Below the pieces are notes generated by a model. The model saw only the letters and a list, made by a program, of their open reading frames with translations, ran no database searches and was not told where the DNA came from. A stretch of DNA of 36,788 bases, taken from assembly GCA_012838445.1 (NCBI GenBank), contig DUPF01000285.1, forward strand, positions 1-36,788. The letters are read 5' to 3'. The position numbers and the translations under genes were made by a program. The stretch's first letter is position 1, and every line of letters begins with the position of its first letter. Shown here one piece after another: positions 1-7,026 of this stretch. The stretch comes from Intrasporangiaceae bacterium. Lineage in GTDB: Bacteria; Actinomycetota; Actinomycetes; Actinomycetales; Dermatophilaceae.

Positions 1-127
1 GGATGCTCGGGGCGGGCTGCGAGTATGCGGTTGTCGGCTTCGCGATCACAGTCACCACAGGGGTCACTCCAGTGCTCACGAACACCGTGCGCCCATTCTG
101 CACCAAAACTCCCGCGAGCACCACCAC
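1..127 (-). CDS. possible 5' part of an unidentified gene running off the left edge
   Basis: On the minus strand a frame stays open from three consecutive GTG codons (127, 124, 121) to the window edge, about 41 codons. Its first residues read VVVLAGVLVQNGRTVFVST, with third positions roughly 78% G/C. I do not recognise the product. No convincing ribosome binding site precedes the GTGs. It would be divergent from the esterase gene at 174. The call is weak because random frames in this GC-rich DNA are often open. Confidence 0.2.
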   Translation of the reverse strand, partial: MVVLAGVLVQNGRTVFVSTGVTPVVTVIAKPTTAYSQPAPSI

Positions 128-161
128 CTGACGTTCTTTCGGGCGGCCTGCGACCCGGGAC

Positions 162-167
162 TACCCT
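162..167 (+). promoter_or_regulatory. -10 box of a leaderless promoter for the esterase gene
   Basis: TACCCT lies 6 nt before the ATG at 174 and no Shine-Dalgarno sequence is present, so transcription should start at or next to the ATG. Confidence 0.5.
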
Positions 168-173
168 CGAGCC

Positions 174-998
174 ATGCGGGTCCGGGCTCTGGCCGTGGTG
201 CTGGCCGTGGCGGTGACCACGGCCGGCTGCGCGTCGCCGACCACGACTCCGCCCACCACCACTCCACCGCCGACGACTGCAGCGACCAGCACGGTTGCAC
301 CTGATCGGGAGCGGGTTCCCTTCACGGCGAGCAACGGCCTGGACTCGCTGGTGCACATCTATGCCGCGGGAGTTCCCGAGCCGGCCGGGCTGCTCATCTG
401 GTTGCACGGCGATGGGGCCTACGAGTTCGAGCACCCCGACTCCGACTACGTCATGGGCGGCCCGGACGGTGTGCGCGCCCTGGCTGCTGACGCCGGCTAC
501 ATCGTCGTCTCGGCCCTCTCCCCCGATCGGGACGGGACGGTCACGTGGTGGGAGGACGGATCGGACAACGCCGACTACCTCGCCGACCTCATCACGCACC
601 TGACCGGCGAGTATGCGGTGGACACCTCCTCGGTCGTCCTCGCCGGGTTCTCTGGTGGGGCGCAGTTCACGACGCAGTACTTCCTCCCGGAGCACTCGGG
701 GCTGCTCGAGGGTGGTGCTTCGATCGTGTTCGGTGGCGGCGGGGTGCCCGAGACCGAGGATGCTCAGCCGTGGAACGAGGACCTGGTGGCGACGTTCCCG
801 ATGCACTGGGCGACCGGCGAGCTCGACGACGCCGACCACTCGGACGAGGGTTTCGACGCCCTGGCCGAGGCGAAGGCGGGTCTGGCGTTCTATACCGAGG
901 TCGGCTTCACGACGAGTGCGACGTGGATCCCGGGGGTCGGGCACGAGTTGGACGGCCGGTTCGGACGGATCGTCGCGGACCATCTCCCGCAGCGTTGA
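174..998 (+). CDS. secreted lipoprotein, alpha/beta-hydrolase (PHB depolymerase/feruloyl esterase-like)
   Basis: This is a 274-residue protein. A short signal peptide ends in a lipobox (TAGC, Cys19), so it should be lipid-anchored outside the membrane. A Thr/Pro-rich linker (about residues 22-42) leads to an alpha/beta-hydrolase domain. Visible hydrolase features are LIWLHGDG (74-81, oxyanion-hole strand), the nucleophile elbow GFSGG (158-162, Ser160), and a likely catalytic His in GVGHEL (His257). The acid is probably one of the aspartates around 218-222. The architecture matches LpqC/PHB-depolymerase-like esterases; the substrate cannot be told from sequence. The ATG was chosen because a -10 box lies 6 nt upstream and the signal peptide starts there. 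It stands alone, with the next gene 65 nt downstream on the same strand under its own -10 box. Confidence 0.85.
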   Translation: MRVRALAVVLAVAVTTAGCASPTTTPPTTTPPPTTAATSTVAPDRERVPFTASNGLDSLVHIYAAGVPEPAGLLIWLHGDGAYEFEHPDSDYVMGGPDGVRALAADAGYIVVSALSPDRDGTVTWWEDGSDNADYLADLITHLTGEYAVDTSSVVLAGFSGGAQFTTQYFLPEHSGLLEGGASIVFGGGGVPETEDAQPWNEDLVATFPMHWATGELDDADHSDEGFDALAEAKAGLAFYTEVGFTTSATWIPGVGHELDGRFGRIVADHLPQR

Positions 999-1050
999 GC
1001 TGTCCCGGCCGTCGCAACCACCCTCCCGGGCGGCACGCTGTCGCGCCGGA

Positions 1051-1056
1051 TACCGT
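1051..1056 (+). promoter_or_regulatory. -10 box of a leaderless promoter for the oxidoreductase gene
   Basis: TACCGT is 7 nt before the ATG at 1064, and no ribosome binding site lies between. Confidence 0.45.
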
Positions 1057-1063
1057 GTGCCCC

Positions 1064-2065
1064 ATGACGAAGACGACACGTGTCATCCTGGCGCAGCGAC
1101 CCACCGGCCTCCCGGACGAGGCGACGTGGGGTCGTGAAGTGGTCGAGCTGCCCCCGCCCGGCGACGGTGAGTTCCTCGTCAAGGTCGACCACATCTCCTT
1201 GGACCCGGCGATGCGCGGTTGGCTCAACGATGTCCGCTCCTATCTGCCGCCGGTCCAGATCGGTGAGGTCATGCGGGCTGCCGCCACCGGCACCGTCGTC
1301 GAGTCCAACCATCCCGACTTCGCTGTCGGGGACGCGGTGACGGGCATGTTCGGGGTCACCGAGCACGCGGTGACGGACGGCACCGACGTGCGTGTCATCG
1401 ATACCTCGATCGCGGGTCCGGCGACCTGGCTCGGGGCGCTCGGGACGACCGGGTTGACCGCGTATCACGGCCTGCACGAGGTCGGCGAGATCAAGGCCGG
1501 TGAGACGGTCCTGATCTCGGCGGCGGCCGGGGCGGTCGGCAGTGTCGCCGGGCAGGTCGCCAAGGCGCACGGCTGCACGGTCATCGGCATCGCCGGCGGT
1601 CCGGAGAAGTGCGCCTGGTTGGAGGAGATCGGCTTCGACGCCACGATCGACTACAAGAACGACAACGTGCTGCGCAGGCTGCGTGAGGTCGCGCCGAAGG
1701 GGATCGACGTCTTCTTCGACAACGTCGGCGGGGAGATCCTCAATGCCGCGTTGGCGAACCTGCGCCGTGGTGCGCGGGTCGTCATCTGCGGCGCGATCTC
1801 CACCTACAACGACGAGCGGCTCCCTCCGGGTCCGAGCCGGTACATGTCGCTGCTCGTCTTCCGGGCCCGGATGCAGGGTTTCCTCGTGTTCGACTACCCC
1901 GACAAGGACGCCGCGGCAATCGCCGAACTGGCCGAGATGATGGCCTCCGGCCGTCTCGTGGCCCGGGAGACCGTCGTCGAGGGCCGGGTCGAGGACTTCG
2001 GGCGCACCCTCCTCGGACTGTTCGAGGGCACGAACACCGGCAAACTGGTCCTGAAGATCGCGTGA
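1064..2065 (+). CDS. NADP-dependent oxidoreductase, CurA/prostaglandin-reductase type (MDR superfamily)
   Basis: A cytoplasmic zinc-independent medium-chain reductase of 333 residues, the usual length of this family, whose members reduce the double bond of alpha,beta-unsaturated ketones and aldehydes with NADPH. The N-terminal GroES-like half carries the family hallmark DPAMRGW near residue 46. The Rossmann half has the nucleotide-binding signature AAAGAVGS around residues 150-160, then GGPEKC, DYKN and FFDNVGGE, all typical of leukotriene B4 12-hydroxydehydrogenase-like enzymes. The frame is open upstream to 545, but only the ATG at 1064 gives a normal N-terminus and sits behind a -10 box. 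Physiological substrate unknown. Confidence 0.9.
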   Translation: MTKTTRVILAQRPTGLPDEATWGREVVELPPPGDGEFLVKVDHISLDPAMRGWLNDVRSYLPPVQIGEVMRAAATGTVVESNHPDFAVGDAVTGMFGVTEHAVTDGTDVRVIDTSIAGPATWLGALGTTGLTAYHGLHEVGEIKAGETVLISAAAGAVGSVAGQVAKAHGCTVIGIAGGPEKCAWLEEIGFDATIDYKNDNVLRRLREVAPKGIDVFFDNVGGEILNAALANLRRGARVVICGAISTYNDERLPPGPSRYMSLLVFRARMQGFLVFDYPDKDAAAIAELAEMMASGRLVARETVVEGRVEDFGRTLLGLFEGTNTGKLVLKIA

Positions 2066-2067
2066 CT

Positions 2068-2092
2068 CCCCCGAGCGTTCCCCTCGGCGGGG
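2068..2092 (+). terminator. possible terminator hairpin after the oxidoreductase gene
   Basis: Two bases after the stop codon, CCCCCGAG pairs with CTCGG-C-GGGG around a 7-nt loop, with a single bulge. No T run follows, so the call is tentative. Confidence 0.35.
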
Positions 2093-2157
2093 CCGCGTCT
2101 CGCAGACCAACGCGAGAACCAGCGCCCGCACCGCCATCCCATATCCTTGACGGCCGA

Positions 2158-2231
2158 GGGGCGTTAGCTCAGTCGGTCAGAGCAGTGGACTCATAATCCA
2201 CCGGTCGTGGGTTCAAGCCCCACACGCCCCA
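2158..2231 (+). tRNA. tRNA with CAU anticodon (tRNA-Ile2 or elongator tRNA-Met)
   Basis: A 74-nt cloverleaf. The acceptor stem GGGGCGT/ACGCCCC is fully paired, the discriminator is A2231, the D stem is GCTC/GAGC, the anticodon stem GTGGA/TCCAC carries the loop CTCATAA, and the T stem is GTGGG/CCCAC. CCA is not encoded. A CAU anticodon fits elongator Met or, if C34 becomes lysidine, the AUA-reading tRNA-Ile2. The TTAGCTC...GAGCAG...GGTCG pattern resembles E. coli ileX, so I lean to Ile2. The gene is the probable integration site of the element that follows. Confidence 0.93.
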
Positions 2232-2232
2232 C
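2190..2232 (+). repeat. direct repeat copy 1 (tRNA 3' part; putative att site)
   Basis: These 43 bases run from the anticodon loop to one base past the tRNA. They recur at 3359-3401 with a single change (T2197 versus C3366). Repeats of tRNA 3' ends are the classical footprint of tyrosine-recombinase integration. Confidence 0.8.
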
Positions 2233-2377
2233 TCATATATGGCCCGGTCGGAGCGTCATGGAGCCCTCCACTGCTGAGATATCCAACGGTGAAGGGCTCC
2301 GGTGGGCTCGGTGTGAACTGGCCGCCCGGCGCGCTCAGCAGCCGCGAGGCGGACGCTCTGGGGTTCGCTCCGGGCCG

Positions 2378-2669
2378 ACCGTCACCCGCGAGAACTGGAG
2401 GGAAATCATCGAGCGATCCGGGGAGGTGATTGCGGCGAGTGAGTCCGGGGCCATCTTCTACGGCGGCACTCACGCGGACCCCAACGAGATGCAGCGCGGA
2501 ACCTTCACCGCCACCGACGTCACCGATTGCTACTGGGGAGACGCGGGGTAACGATGGCCGGTTCATCGCCAACGGCTTTGTGTTGGCTGCGCCTCGCGTC
2601 GTCGCCCAGGTCGCAGACGACGCCGTCGTGTTCACCAGTCAGGGCTGCGGTAGGCGGACGAAGGAGTAG
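2378..2669 (+). pseudogene. 5'-truncated, frameshifted remnant of a secreted actinobacterial protein
   Basis: The first frame gives TVTRENWREIIER and later GTFTATDVTDCYW, then runs out of frame to a TAA at 2549-2551. The +1 frame continues NDGRFIANGF, AAPRVV and FTSQGCG to a stop at 2667-2669. Removing one G from the run 2535-2538 fuses them. The result matches a C-terminal pattern common in actinobacterial lipoproteins and secreted hypotheticals (CYWxR, IxNNFV, AAPRV, FxSxGCGxW). No signal peptide or start is present upstream; the frame runs back into the tRNA, so the 5' end was probably lost at the insertion boundary. A homopolymer sequencing error could mimic the frameshift but not the truncation. 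Confidence 0.6.
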
Positions 2670-2697
2670 CGCCACTCCGCCGTCTGCCCTTGGCGGG

Positions 2698-3144
2698 CTA
2701 GAGGCGCGAAGCCGCGAGCCCAGTGAAGATCGTGGCCACGAGGAGCGCCACAGTCGCCAGAACTAGCGCCCAGGTCGCGAAGTGAGTGTTCCGGGCAGCC
2801 TTGGCCTGGATCGCGGGGAGAACGACCGCCGCGAGTGCGTTGACGTCGGCTTGGAGGGTCGCCAACTCCTCGGAGGTGCGCTGGACACTAGCGAGAGCCT
2901 CGCCGTGGCTCTCGCGTCTGGCACGCAACTCCGCCTCTCGCTCGGCGTGTACCGGAGACTCAAGCGCCTGTGACAACTCCTCCTCTAGCCGCGCAATCTC
3001 ACGCGCCTCGGAATCGACCACGGCCCGTTCTTCCGCGAGGCGCGACGCTCTGTCGCTCAGCCGCTCAGACATGTCCAGAATCTGATCCACTCGGTCGGCA
3101 TCGCGGTATCGCCGCACCCGCTTCCGCGTCTCTCGCATGTTCAT
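2698..3144 (-). CDS. coiled-coil protein with C-terminal membrane anchor, function unknown
   Basis: 148 residues from the ATG at 3144 (a second ATG at 3138 is equally possible). A basic N-terminus (RETRKRVRRYRD) precedes a long, Glu/Arg/Ala-rich helical stretch with heptad-like spacing (about residues 20-120). The protein ends with one hydrophobic segment (TWALVLATVALLVATIFTGL) and a four-residue tail. This is a tail-anchored coiled coil with the bulk in the cytoplasm. No enzymatic motif is visible. It is convergent with the secreted-protein remnant. The track start at 3219 is rejected because its first 25 residues are not protein-like. No good ribosome binding site is seen at either ATG. Confidence 0.6.
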   Translation of the reverse strand: MNMRETRKRVRRYRDADRVDQILDMSERLSDRASRLAEERAVVDSEAREIARLEEELSQALESPVHAEREAELRARRESHGEALASVQRTSEELATLQADVNALAAVVLPAIQAKAARNTHFATWALVLATVALLVATIFTGLAASRL

Positions 3145-3358
3145 AGTGACCAGGATTGCACCCGGTGCCGTCCTCGGTGCAGACCACACCCCGAAGGGCT
3201 CCGAAAGGGCTCCGGTCACCGTTCGCCGGGCTGCTTCGTGGTGGGTCGTCGTGGGTTCGGCTCGAACTGCAGATTCTCATGTGCAAGAACGAAATTCATG
3301 CGATCTCAGCACGGTCGGAGGCTCATGCCTGCGCGCGGTTTCTCCCCTGGGTATCGTT

Positions 3359-3401
3359 CTCATAACCCACCGGTCGTGGGTTCAAGCCCCACACGCCCCA
3401 C
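3359..3401 (+). repeat. direct repeat copy 2 (tRNA 3' part; putative att site)
   Basis: 42 of 43 bases match 2190-2232, from the anticodon loop through the T arm and 3' acceptor strand. The 5' half of the tRNA is absent, so this copy cannot fold into a tRNA. The single difference lies in the former anticodon stem. Confidence 0.8.
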
Positions 3402-3406
3402 GCACG

Positions 3407-3430
3407 AAAACGGCCCCTTTGGGCCGGTTT
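3407..3430 (+). terminator. intrinsic terminator beyond the second tRNA repeat
   Basis: AAAA, the stem CGGCCC, loop CTTT, stem GGGCCG and GTTT form a near-symmetric hairpin that could work in both directions. It lies 6 nt after the duplicated tRNA end and was probably the original terminator of the tRNA gene before the insertion. Confidence 0.6.
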
Positions 3431-3585
3431 CAGTCATCTTTGACAGCCAAGAATGTAGCCAACATGCGCCAACGCCGCTGCCGGGTAGCCAACCGCTGCG
3501 CCAACATGCCCGCCGTGGCCGGATCGGCCTCGTAGGCGAGCCCGTCCAGCAGGACCGCGTTCACGAGTTGGGACCAGCGGGTGTC
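3430..3585 (-). pseudogene. short coding fragment of unknown origin
   Basis: A minus-strand frame runs 51 codons from just after an in-frame TGA (3586-3588) to a TGA at 3430-3432. Its translation contains TRWSQLVNAVLLDGLAYEAD and RQRRWRMLATFLAVKDD, with about 80% G/C at third positions, which looks like real coding sequence. The same frame continues upstream past the TGA (LLELEKSHAM, ALQNVVNQRW) up to the stop of the lipoprotein gene at 3697. No start codon with a ribosome binding site is seen; a GTG at 3549 is possible. I do not recognise the family. Best read as the decayed 3' end of a lost gene. Confidence 0.35.
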
Positions 3586-3696
3586 TCAACTCCAGCGTTG
3601 GTTGACCACGTTCTGAAGTGCGGACCTGTCACAGCGCATCGCGTGCGACTTCTCGAGTTCCAACAACTCCGCCGACCAACTCCGTTGACGTCGGGA

Positions 3697-4206
3697 TCAC
3701 GAATTGGCCCAGATCGCTCGATGGTCCTCTCCCGTGAGCGCGCCATAGCGAAGCGCCACCTTCTCGCTCGCCGTGTACACGTCGAACACACGCTGAGGGA
3801 CATCCCCGTCTCTCAGAAGCACCGCCCTCAATGCCAGGAGTCGTGCCTCGAGGTCCACTGCGTACGTGCGCAACGACTCATCTGCGGCCATGTCGTAAAC
3901 CTCCCCTAGGTCGTCCAGCCAGTCACCCATGGCGCTGTACAGGTCGTATGCGTCAACCCGCTCCCCCTGGAACGCATCAGAGGTGTGCGCGACGATCTCG
4001 TGCTGTGTGCAATAGATCCGATCCCCCGGCGCGGCACTGGCTGCCGGCTCGGGTGCCGGGGTCTGCGTTGGCGTTGTCGCCGGAGCCGAGGGTGCCTCAG
4101 CAGCGACAGTGCCCGGCCCCGGCGTGGTCACCTCACCCCCGCCGCAACCGGTCATCAGCAGTAGCGTTGCTGCAGCAAGCGACAGGAGGACCCTCGTTGT
4201 CTTCAC
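3697..4206 (-). CDS. hypothetical lipoprotein
   Basis: 169 residues from a GTG at 4206, chosen over the in-frame ATG at 4221 because AAAGG sits 7 nt before the GTG and overlaps the ATG. The signal peptide (VKTTRVLLSLAAATLLL) ends in the lipobox MTGC (Cys21). A Pro/Thr/Ala-rich linker (about 25-70) precedes a mostly helical domain with a single further Cys (IYCTQHE) and acidic helices (DWLDDLGEVYDMAADES). No known enzymatic motif; a helical ligand-binding or structural role is only a guess. It lies in the accessory stretch with lower coding bias than its neighbours. Confidence 0.75.
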   Translation of the reverse strand: MKTTRVLLSLAAATLLLMTGCGGGEVTTPGPGTVAAEAPSAPATTPTQTPAPEPAASAAPGDRIYCTQHEIVAHTSDAFQGERVDAYDLYSAMGDWLDDLGEVYDMAADESLRTYAVDLEARLLALRAVLLRDGDVPQRVFDVYTASEKVALRYGALTGEDHRAIWANS

Positions 4207-4236
4207 TTGCCAACCTTTCATGGGCTTGTTGCGGTC

Positions 4237-4242
4237 ACTCTA
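4237..4242 (-). promoter_or_regulatory. -10 box for the lipoprotein gene
   Basis: TAGAGT on the minus strand, 30 nt upstream of the GTG at 4206, leaving a short leader that contains the AAAGG ribosome binding site. No clear -35. Confidence 0.4.
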
Positions 4243-4465
4243 GTGCTGGGGGGTCTCACGTCGTGGTTACGGCGTGTGCTCGGTCTGGTCGAACCGGGCC
4301 CGCGTAATCCCAACTCCGGCCGGATGCAGATATCGGCGGTCCAGGCGCCCTTACGGGACACGCTCGGTCACCCCGCCATGCCAGCCACCTCGGCCATGCC
4401 GTGGCCCACACCATCGCGTCAGCCGCGACGCAAGGATCAGTCAGCGATTGGCAACCACGCGTGTG

Positions 4466-4479
4466 GCAAGTAAACTTGC
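4466..4479 (+). promoter_or_regulatory. palindromic operator overlapping the -10 box of the toxin-antitoxin module
   Basis: GCAAGT-AA-ACTTGC is a perfect 6-bp inverted repeat around AA. It contains TAAACT (4471-4476), a good -10 box, 6 nt before the GTG at 4483. A repressor bound here would block the promoter directly, as expected for an autoregulated toxin-antitoxin pair. Confidence 0.6.
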
Positions 4480-4482
4480 GAC

Positions 4483-4716
4483 GTGGAGTGGGAACCGATC
4501 ATCCTGGACAGCGCCCACCGGCACGGGGTCTCGGATGCCGCGATACTCCACGCGCTCCGTTTCCCCGTCCGACATTTCGTACAAGACGATGCGATGACGA
4601 TGTTCATCGGCCCCGACGAGATCGGCATCCTGGTTGAGGTGGGTGTCATCGAGTGGCATGGCGCCGTCGCCATCGTCCACGCGATGCGCCCGGCCCGATC
4701 CAAGTATCTGAGGTGA
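4483..4716 (+). CDS. BrnT/RelE-like small protein, candidate toxin
   Basis: 77 residues. The GTG start follows a -10 box by 6 nt and is probably leaderless. Features are RHGVSDAAILHALRFPVR near the N-terminus, FIGPD and a C-terminal IVHAMRPARSKYL. This is the pattern of small actinobacterial toxin-like proteins in which a His/Arg-containing helix precedes a three-to-four-strand sheet ending in an Arg/Lys-rich strand, as in the BrnT/RelE fold (ribosome-associated RNases). Assignment is by pattern, not alignment. It is followed after 6 nt by a helical DNA-binding-like protein, giving toxin-first order as in brnTA. Autoregulation is suggested by the palindrome at the promoter. Confidence 0.6.
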   Translation: MEWEPIILDSAHRHGVSDAAILHALRFPVRHFVQDDAMTMFIGPDEIGILVEVGVIEWHGAVAIVHAMRPARSKYLR

Positions 4717-4722
4717 ATCATC

Positions 4723-4995
4723 ATGACCAGACGTTCCATTGACGACATCATCGCCCGCGCCGAAGAACTCGCTGACGCCTTCGAGAACTACGACCCCAAG
4801 CCTGGCGACCAGGATGCTCCGGTGCCGCCGATCATGGCGGTCAAGTTGGCCGCCTGGCGACGCGACACCGCCGAACGGGAGCTTGCAGAAGCGGTGCGCG
4901 CCGCCCGCGAGCAACGCCTGTCCTGGCGCGAGGTCGGCGAGGCGATCGGCACCAGCGGCGAGGCCGCCCGCCAGCGCTACAGCGCCAGCGCGTAA
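4723..4995 (+). CDS. helix-turn-helix protein, candidate antitoxin
   Basis: 90 residues, starting 6 nt after the upstream gene. The N-terminal half is acidic (IIARAEELADAFENYDPKP) and could wrap the partner toxin. The C-terminal half is a helical unit whose last segment (LSWREVGEAIGTSGEAARQR) looks like a helix-turn-helix with the consensus spacing of regulators recognising inverted repeats. Similar small proteins are found as partners of toxin-like genes in Actinobacteria. The likely role is to neutralise the upstream product and repress the palindrome at 4466-4479. Alternative: an unrelated small regulator. Confidence 0.65.
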   Translation: MTRRSIDDIIARAEELADAFENYDPKPGDQDAPVPPIMAVKLAAWRRDTAERELAEAVRAAREQRLSWREVGEAIGTSGEAARQRYSASA

Positions 4996-5063
4996 CTGCC
5001 GCACTGGGGGCACCGGCTGACGCCAGAGCCTCGGACCGAAGCACACATGCGCCCAACCGGCCC

Positions 5064-6887
5064 TCACCAGGACCCGCCACCACCACCGCCGCCGCCCCCA
5101 CCGGATGAGCCGCTGCCACCACTGCCGCTGGTGGCGGCGCTCGAGCTGACCGACGTGCTCAGGCTCTCCCCGAAGGAGGAGCCGGAGCTGAAGGTCGAGT
5201 AGAACGCAGGACCGGTGTACCACGCCGGCGACTCCGGGATGCGTCCCTGGGCGGCCAACTCAGCGCACACCTTCTGCCACCTCTCGGCCAGCCCGAAGAT
5301 GATCGCCCACGGTAGGAAGGCGCTGAAGATGTCCTGGCCCTCCTCGAACTTCAGCGTCCTCGCCTCGGCGGTCTCGATGTAGCGGCGGAACCCCTCCACC
5401 TGATCCCTCAGGGCCCGTCCCTCGGCAGTGAGGTGGCCGGTGGACCACAGCACGATGGCGACGATGAGGGCGAGGGCCGCCAGCGCCAAGGGGCCGAGAT
5501 AGAGCAGCGCGCCGCGCCCAAGGGCCGCGAACGAGAAACCGATGACGCCGAGCACCCCGGCCAGCCCGAGGACGAGGATGAGGATCCAGCGCGCAGCCCC
5601 CTCGTTGGCGCGCCAACCGCGCTCCATGGGAGCCTTCGAGACGGCCTGCGTCAGGGGCGCCACCGCCTTCTGGAACCGCTTCGCGTCAGTCGAATCGGGC
5701 TGGTCCAGGACGATCCGCTCGTCCGCCTCGAACAGCTTCGCCGCGAACGCCGCCGCATACTCCGACGGCGCCTTCGACAGGTCCCGGGCCAGGGCGGTGC
5801 GTCGCACACCCCCGGACTTCTTGTACTTCCTGTCGGCGTCCGGGACCGCCTCGATGGTCAGGGCACCCGCGTGCGCCAGTTCGATGAGCGCCGCCGGGGC
5901 AACCTTGGGGACTGCCGAGGTGGAGAGCAGCGCGCCGCCGAGCGCCGGCGGCACATCGGGTGGGTTGAACCGGACCGGGATCAGGTCCCGATCCAGGGTG
6001 TCCCGCTCCACCGGCGCGGACCGGTCGATCGTGCCCGGTGCGATCCCGGCGAACCGCTGGTCACGGTTGGATCGCCGGGCCCACACCGCCGCGAATACGG
6101 CAAGCACCAGCGCGGCCGCGCTGCCGCCGACGGTCAGCGGTGACACCCGAGCCGCCCGCAGCAGGCTGCCTCCGGGGACGACGATCGGCTCGGCGTTGCT
6201 CACTGACCCGGCCGGCACCTGGACCGAGATGGTGACCCCCTCACCGGCGGCCAGGTCCCGGGCCTGCGCGACCGCGGCCCCCGATTCGGTATGCGTCTCG
6301 CACCCCTGCGTCGACCCCGCCTCGCCCTGGTAGCAGCTCACGGAGGTCACCCCCTGCGGACCGCTCACCGAGACCCGCACCTGGTCGATCGCGGCATCCC
6401 AGTCCAGGCCGGTCGCGTTCCAGTACAGCTCCGGGATGCCGTCGACGGTGCGCAGCGCACCCTCGAGCAGATAGCTGATCCGGTAGGTGGCGGTCCTCGT
6501 GGTCAGCGTCTCGTCCGGGTCGCCGATCGTCAGCTTCAGCCAGGAGAAGCGGAACCCGTCGTGGTTCGTCGACGACGTCCACTCGTCCGGGGCGTCCGGC
6601 GAGTCGACCTCGATGTCGCGGATCCGGTAGAGCACGTCGCGATCGGAGCCGTCGCCGAAGGGTTGCCGGGTGATGAGGGTGCGGTAGATGCCGTGCCGGT
6701 CCGTGCCGGCGAAGGCGTAGTCGATCTCCTCGACGACCTCGACGATCCCGTCGTCACGGATCGTGTACGTGATCGTGAAGTCGGTGATCCGGTCCCCCGA
6801 CTCGGCAGCCGCACCGGGTGCGGACAGCCCGAGCAGCACGAACACCCCGATGATGATCCCGAGGATGCGACTCCGGCGACCTGACAT
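5064..6887 (-). CDS. DUF2207 domain membrane protein
   Basis: 607 residues. A signal peptide (ILGIIIGVFVLLGL, cleavage near APGAAA) is followed by an extracytoplasmic beta-rich domain with the DUF2207 opening ITDFTITYTIRDDGIVEVVE and the conserved HGIYRTL. A membrane segment lies near 235-255, then a cytoplasmic region (about 265-430), two adjacent membrane segments (ILILVLGLAGVLGVIGFSF and LYLGPLALAALALIVAIVLW), and a C-terminal domain ending in a Ser/Gly tail with ten consecutive glycines and SW. Function of the family is unknown. The ATG at 6887 has only a weak GGAG motif. It may be served by the repeated segment upstream. Confidence 0.88.
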   Translation of the reverse strand: MSGRRSRILGIIIGVFVLLGLSAPGAAAESGDRITDFTITYTIRDDGIVEVVEEIDYAFAGTDRHGIYRTLITRQPFGDGSDRDVLYRIRDIEVDSPDAPDEWTSSTNHDGFRFSWLKLTIGDPDETLTTRTATYRISYLLEGALRTVDGIPELYWNATGLDWDAAIDQVRVSVSGPQGVTSVSCYQGEAGSTQGCETHTESGAAVAQARDLAAGEGVTISVQVPAGSVSNAEPIVVPGGSLLRAARVSPLTVGGSAAALVLAVFAAVWARRSNRDQRFAGIAPGTIDRSAPVERDTLDRDLIPVRFNPPDVPPALGGALLSTSAVPKVAPAALIELAHAGALTIEAVPDADRKYKKSGGVRRTALARDLSKAPSEYAAAFAAKLFEADERIVLDQPDSTDAKRFQKAVAPLTQAVSKAPMERGWRANEGAARWILILVLGLAGVLGVIGFSFAALGRGALLYLGPLALAALALIVAIVLWSTGHLTAEGRALRDQVEGFRRYIETAEARTLKFEEGQDIFSAFLPWAIIFGLAERWQKVCAELAAQGRIPESPAWYTGPAFYSTFSSGSSFGESLSTSVSSSAATSGSGGSGSSGGGGGGGGGGSW

Positions 6888-6953
6888 GCTCCGACCCCCT
6901 CATCCGCGGACCGTCGTGAGCCCGCGCTGCTCGTTGCTCATCGGCCCCCGTCG

Positions 6954-6994
6954 GACGGGCACCGAGGCGTCTTCGTCGTTCCCCATCCTGCCAC
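6954..6994. repeat. 41-bp direct repeat, copy 1
   Basis: Identical over 41 bases to 7027-7067, with a 73-bp period. Seen from the minus strand it reads GTGGCAGGATGGGG and onward; CAGGAT could be a -10 box, and both copies lie upstream of the DUF2207 gene. Confidence 0.85.
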
Positions 6995-7026
6995 AGGACG
7001 ACGGCGAGGCCGGCGAGGATGATGGC

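Larger units (their letters stand above)
2233..3401. mobile_element. small tRNA-bracketed integrated element or its relic (1.17 kb)
   Basis: The segment lies between the real tRNA and a duplicated tRNA 3' part. It carries a frameshifted secreted-protein remnant (2378-2669) and a convergent coiled-coil membrane protein gene (2698-3144). A terminator-like hairpin that would suit the tRNA now lies past the second repeat copy (3407-3430), as expected if DNA was inserted between tRNA and terminator. No integrase, excisionase or relaxase is visible, so it is either a deletion relic or a passenger that relied on an integrase in trans. Confidence 0.6.

Noticed and set aside
545-1063. Long plus-strand extension of the oxidoreductase frame
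   Set aside because: Translation is an Arg/Gly-rich shadow of the esterase gene; the ATG at 1064 has its own -10 box and a normal N-terminus.
890-2137. 415-codon minus-strand frame opposite the oxidoreductase
   Set aside because: High-GC antisense shadow; no motif and wrong codon-position bias.
5433-6333. Plus-strand frames opposite the DUF2207 gene
   Set aside because: Shadow frames with low-complexity translation; DUF2207 features on the minus strand are clear.
6900-6986. 28-codon ORF starting in repeat copy 1 before the DUF2207 gene
   Set aside because: No ribosome binding site and no sensible product after the repeat boundary; treated as part of the duplicated region.
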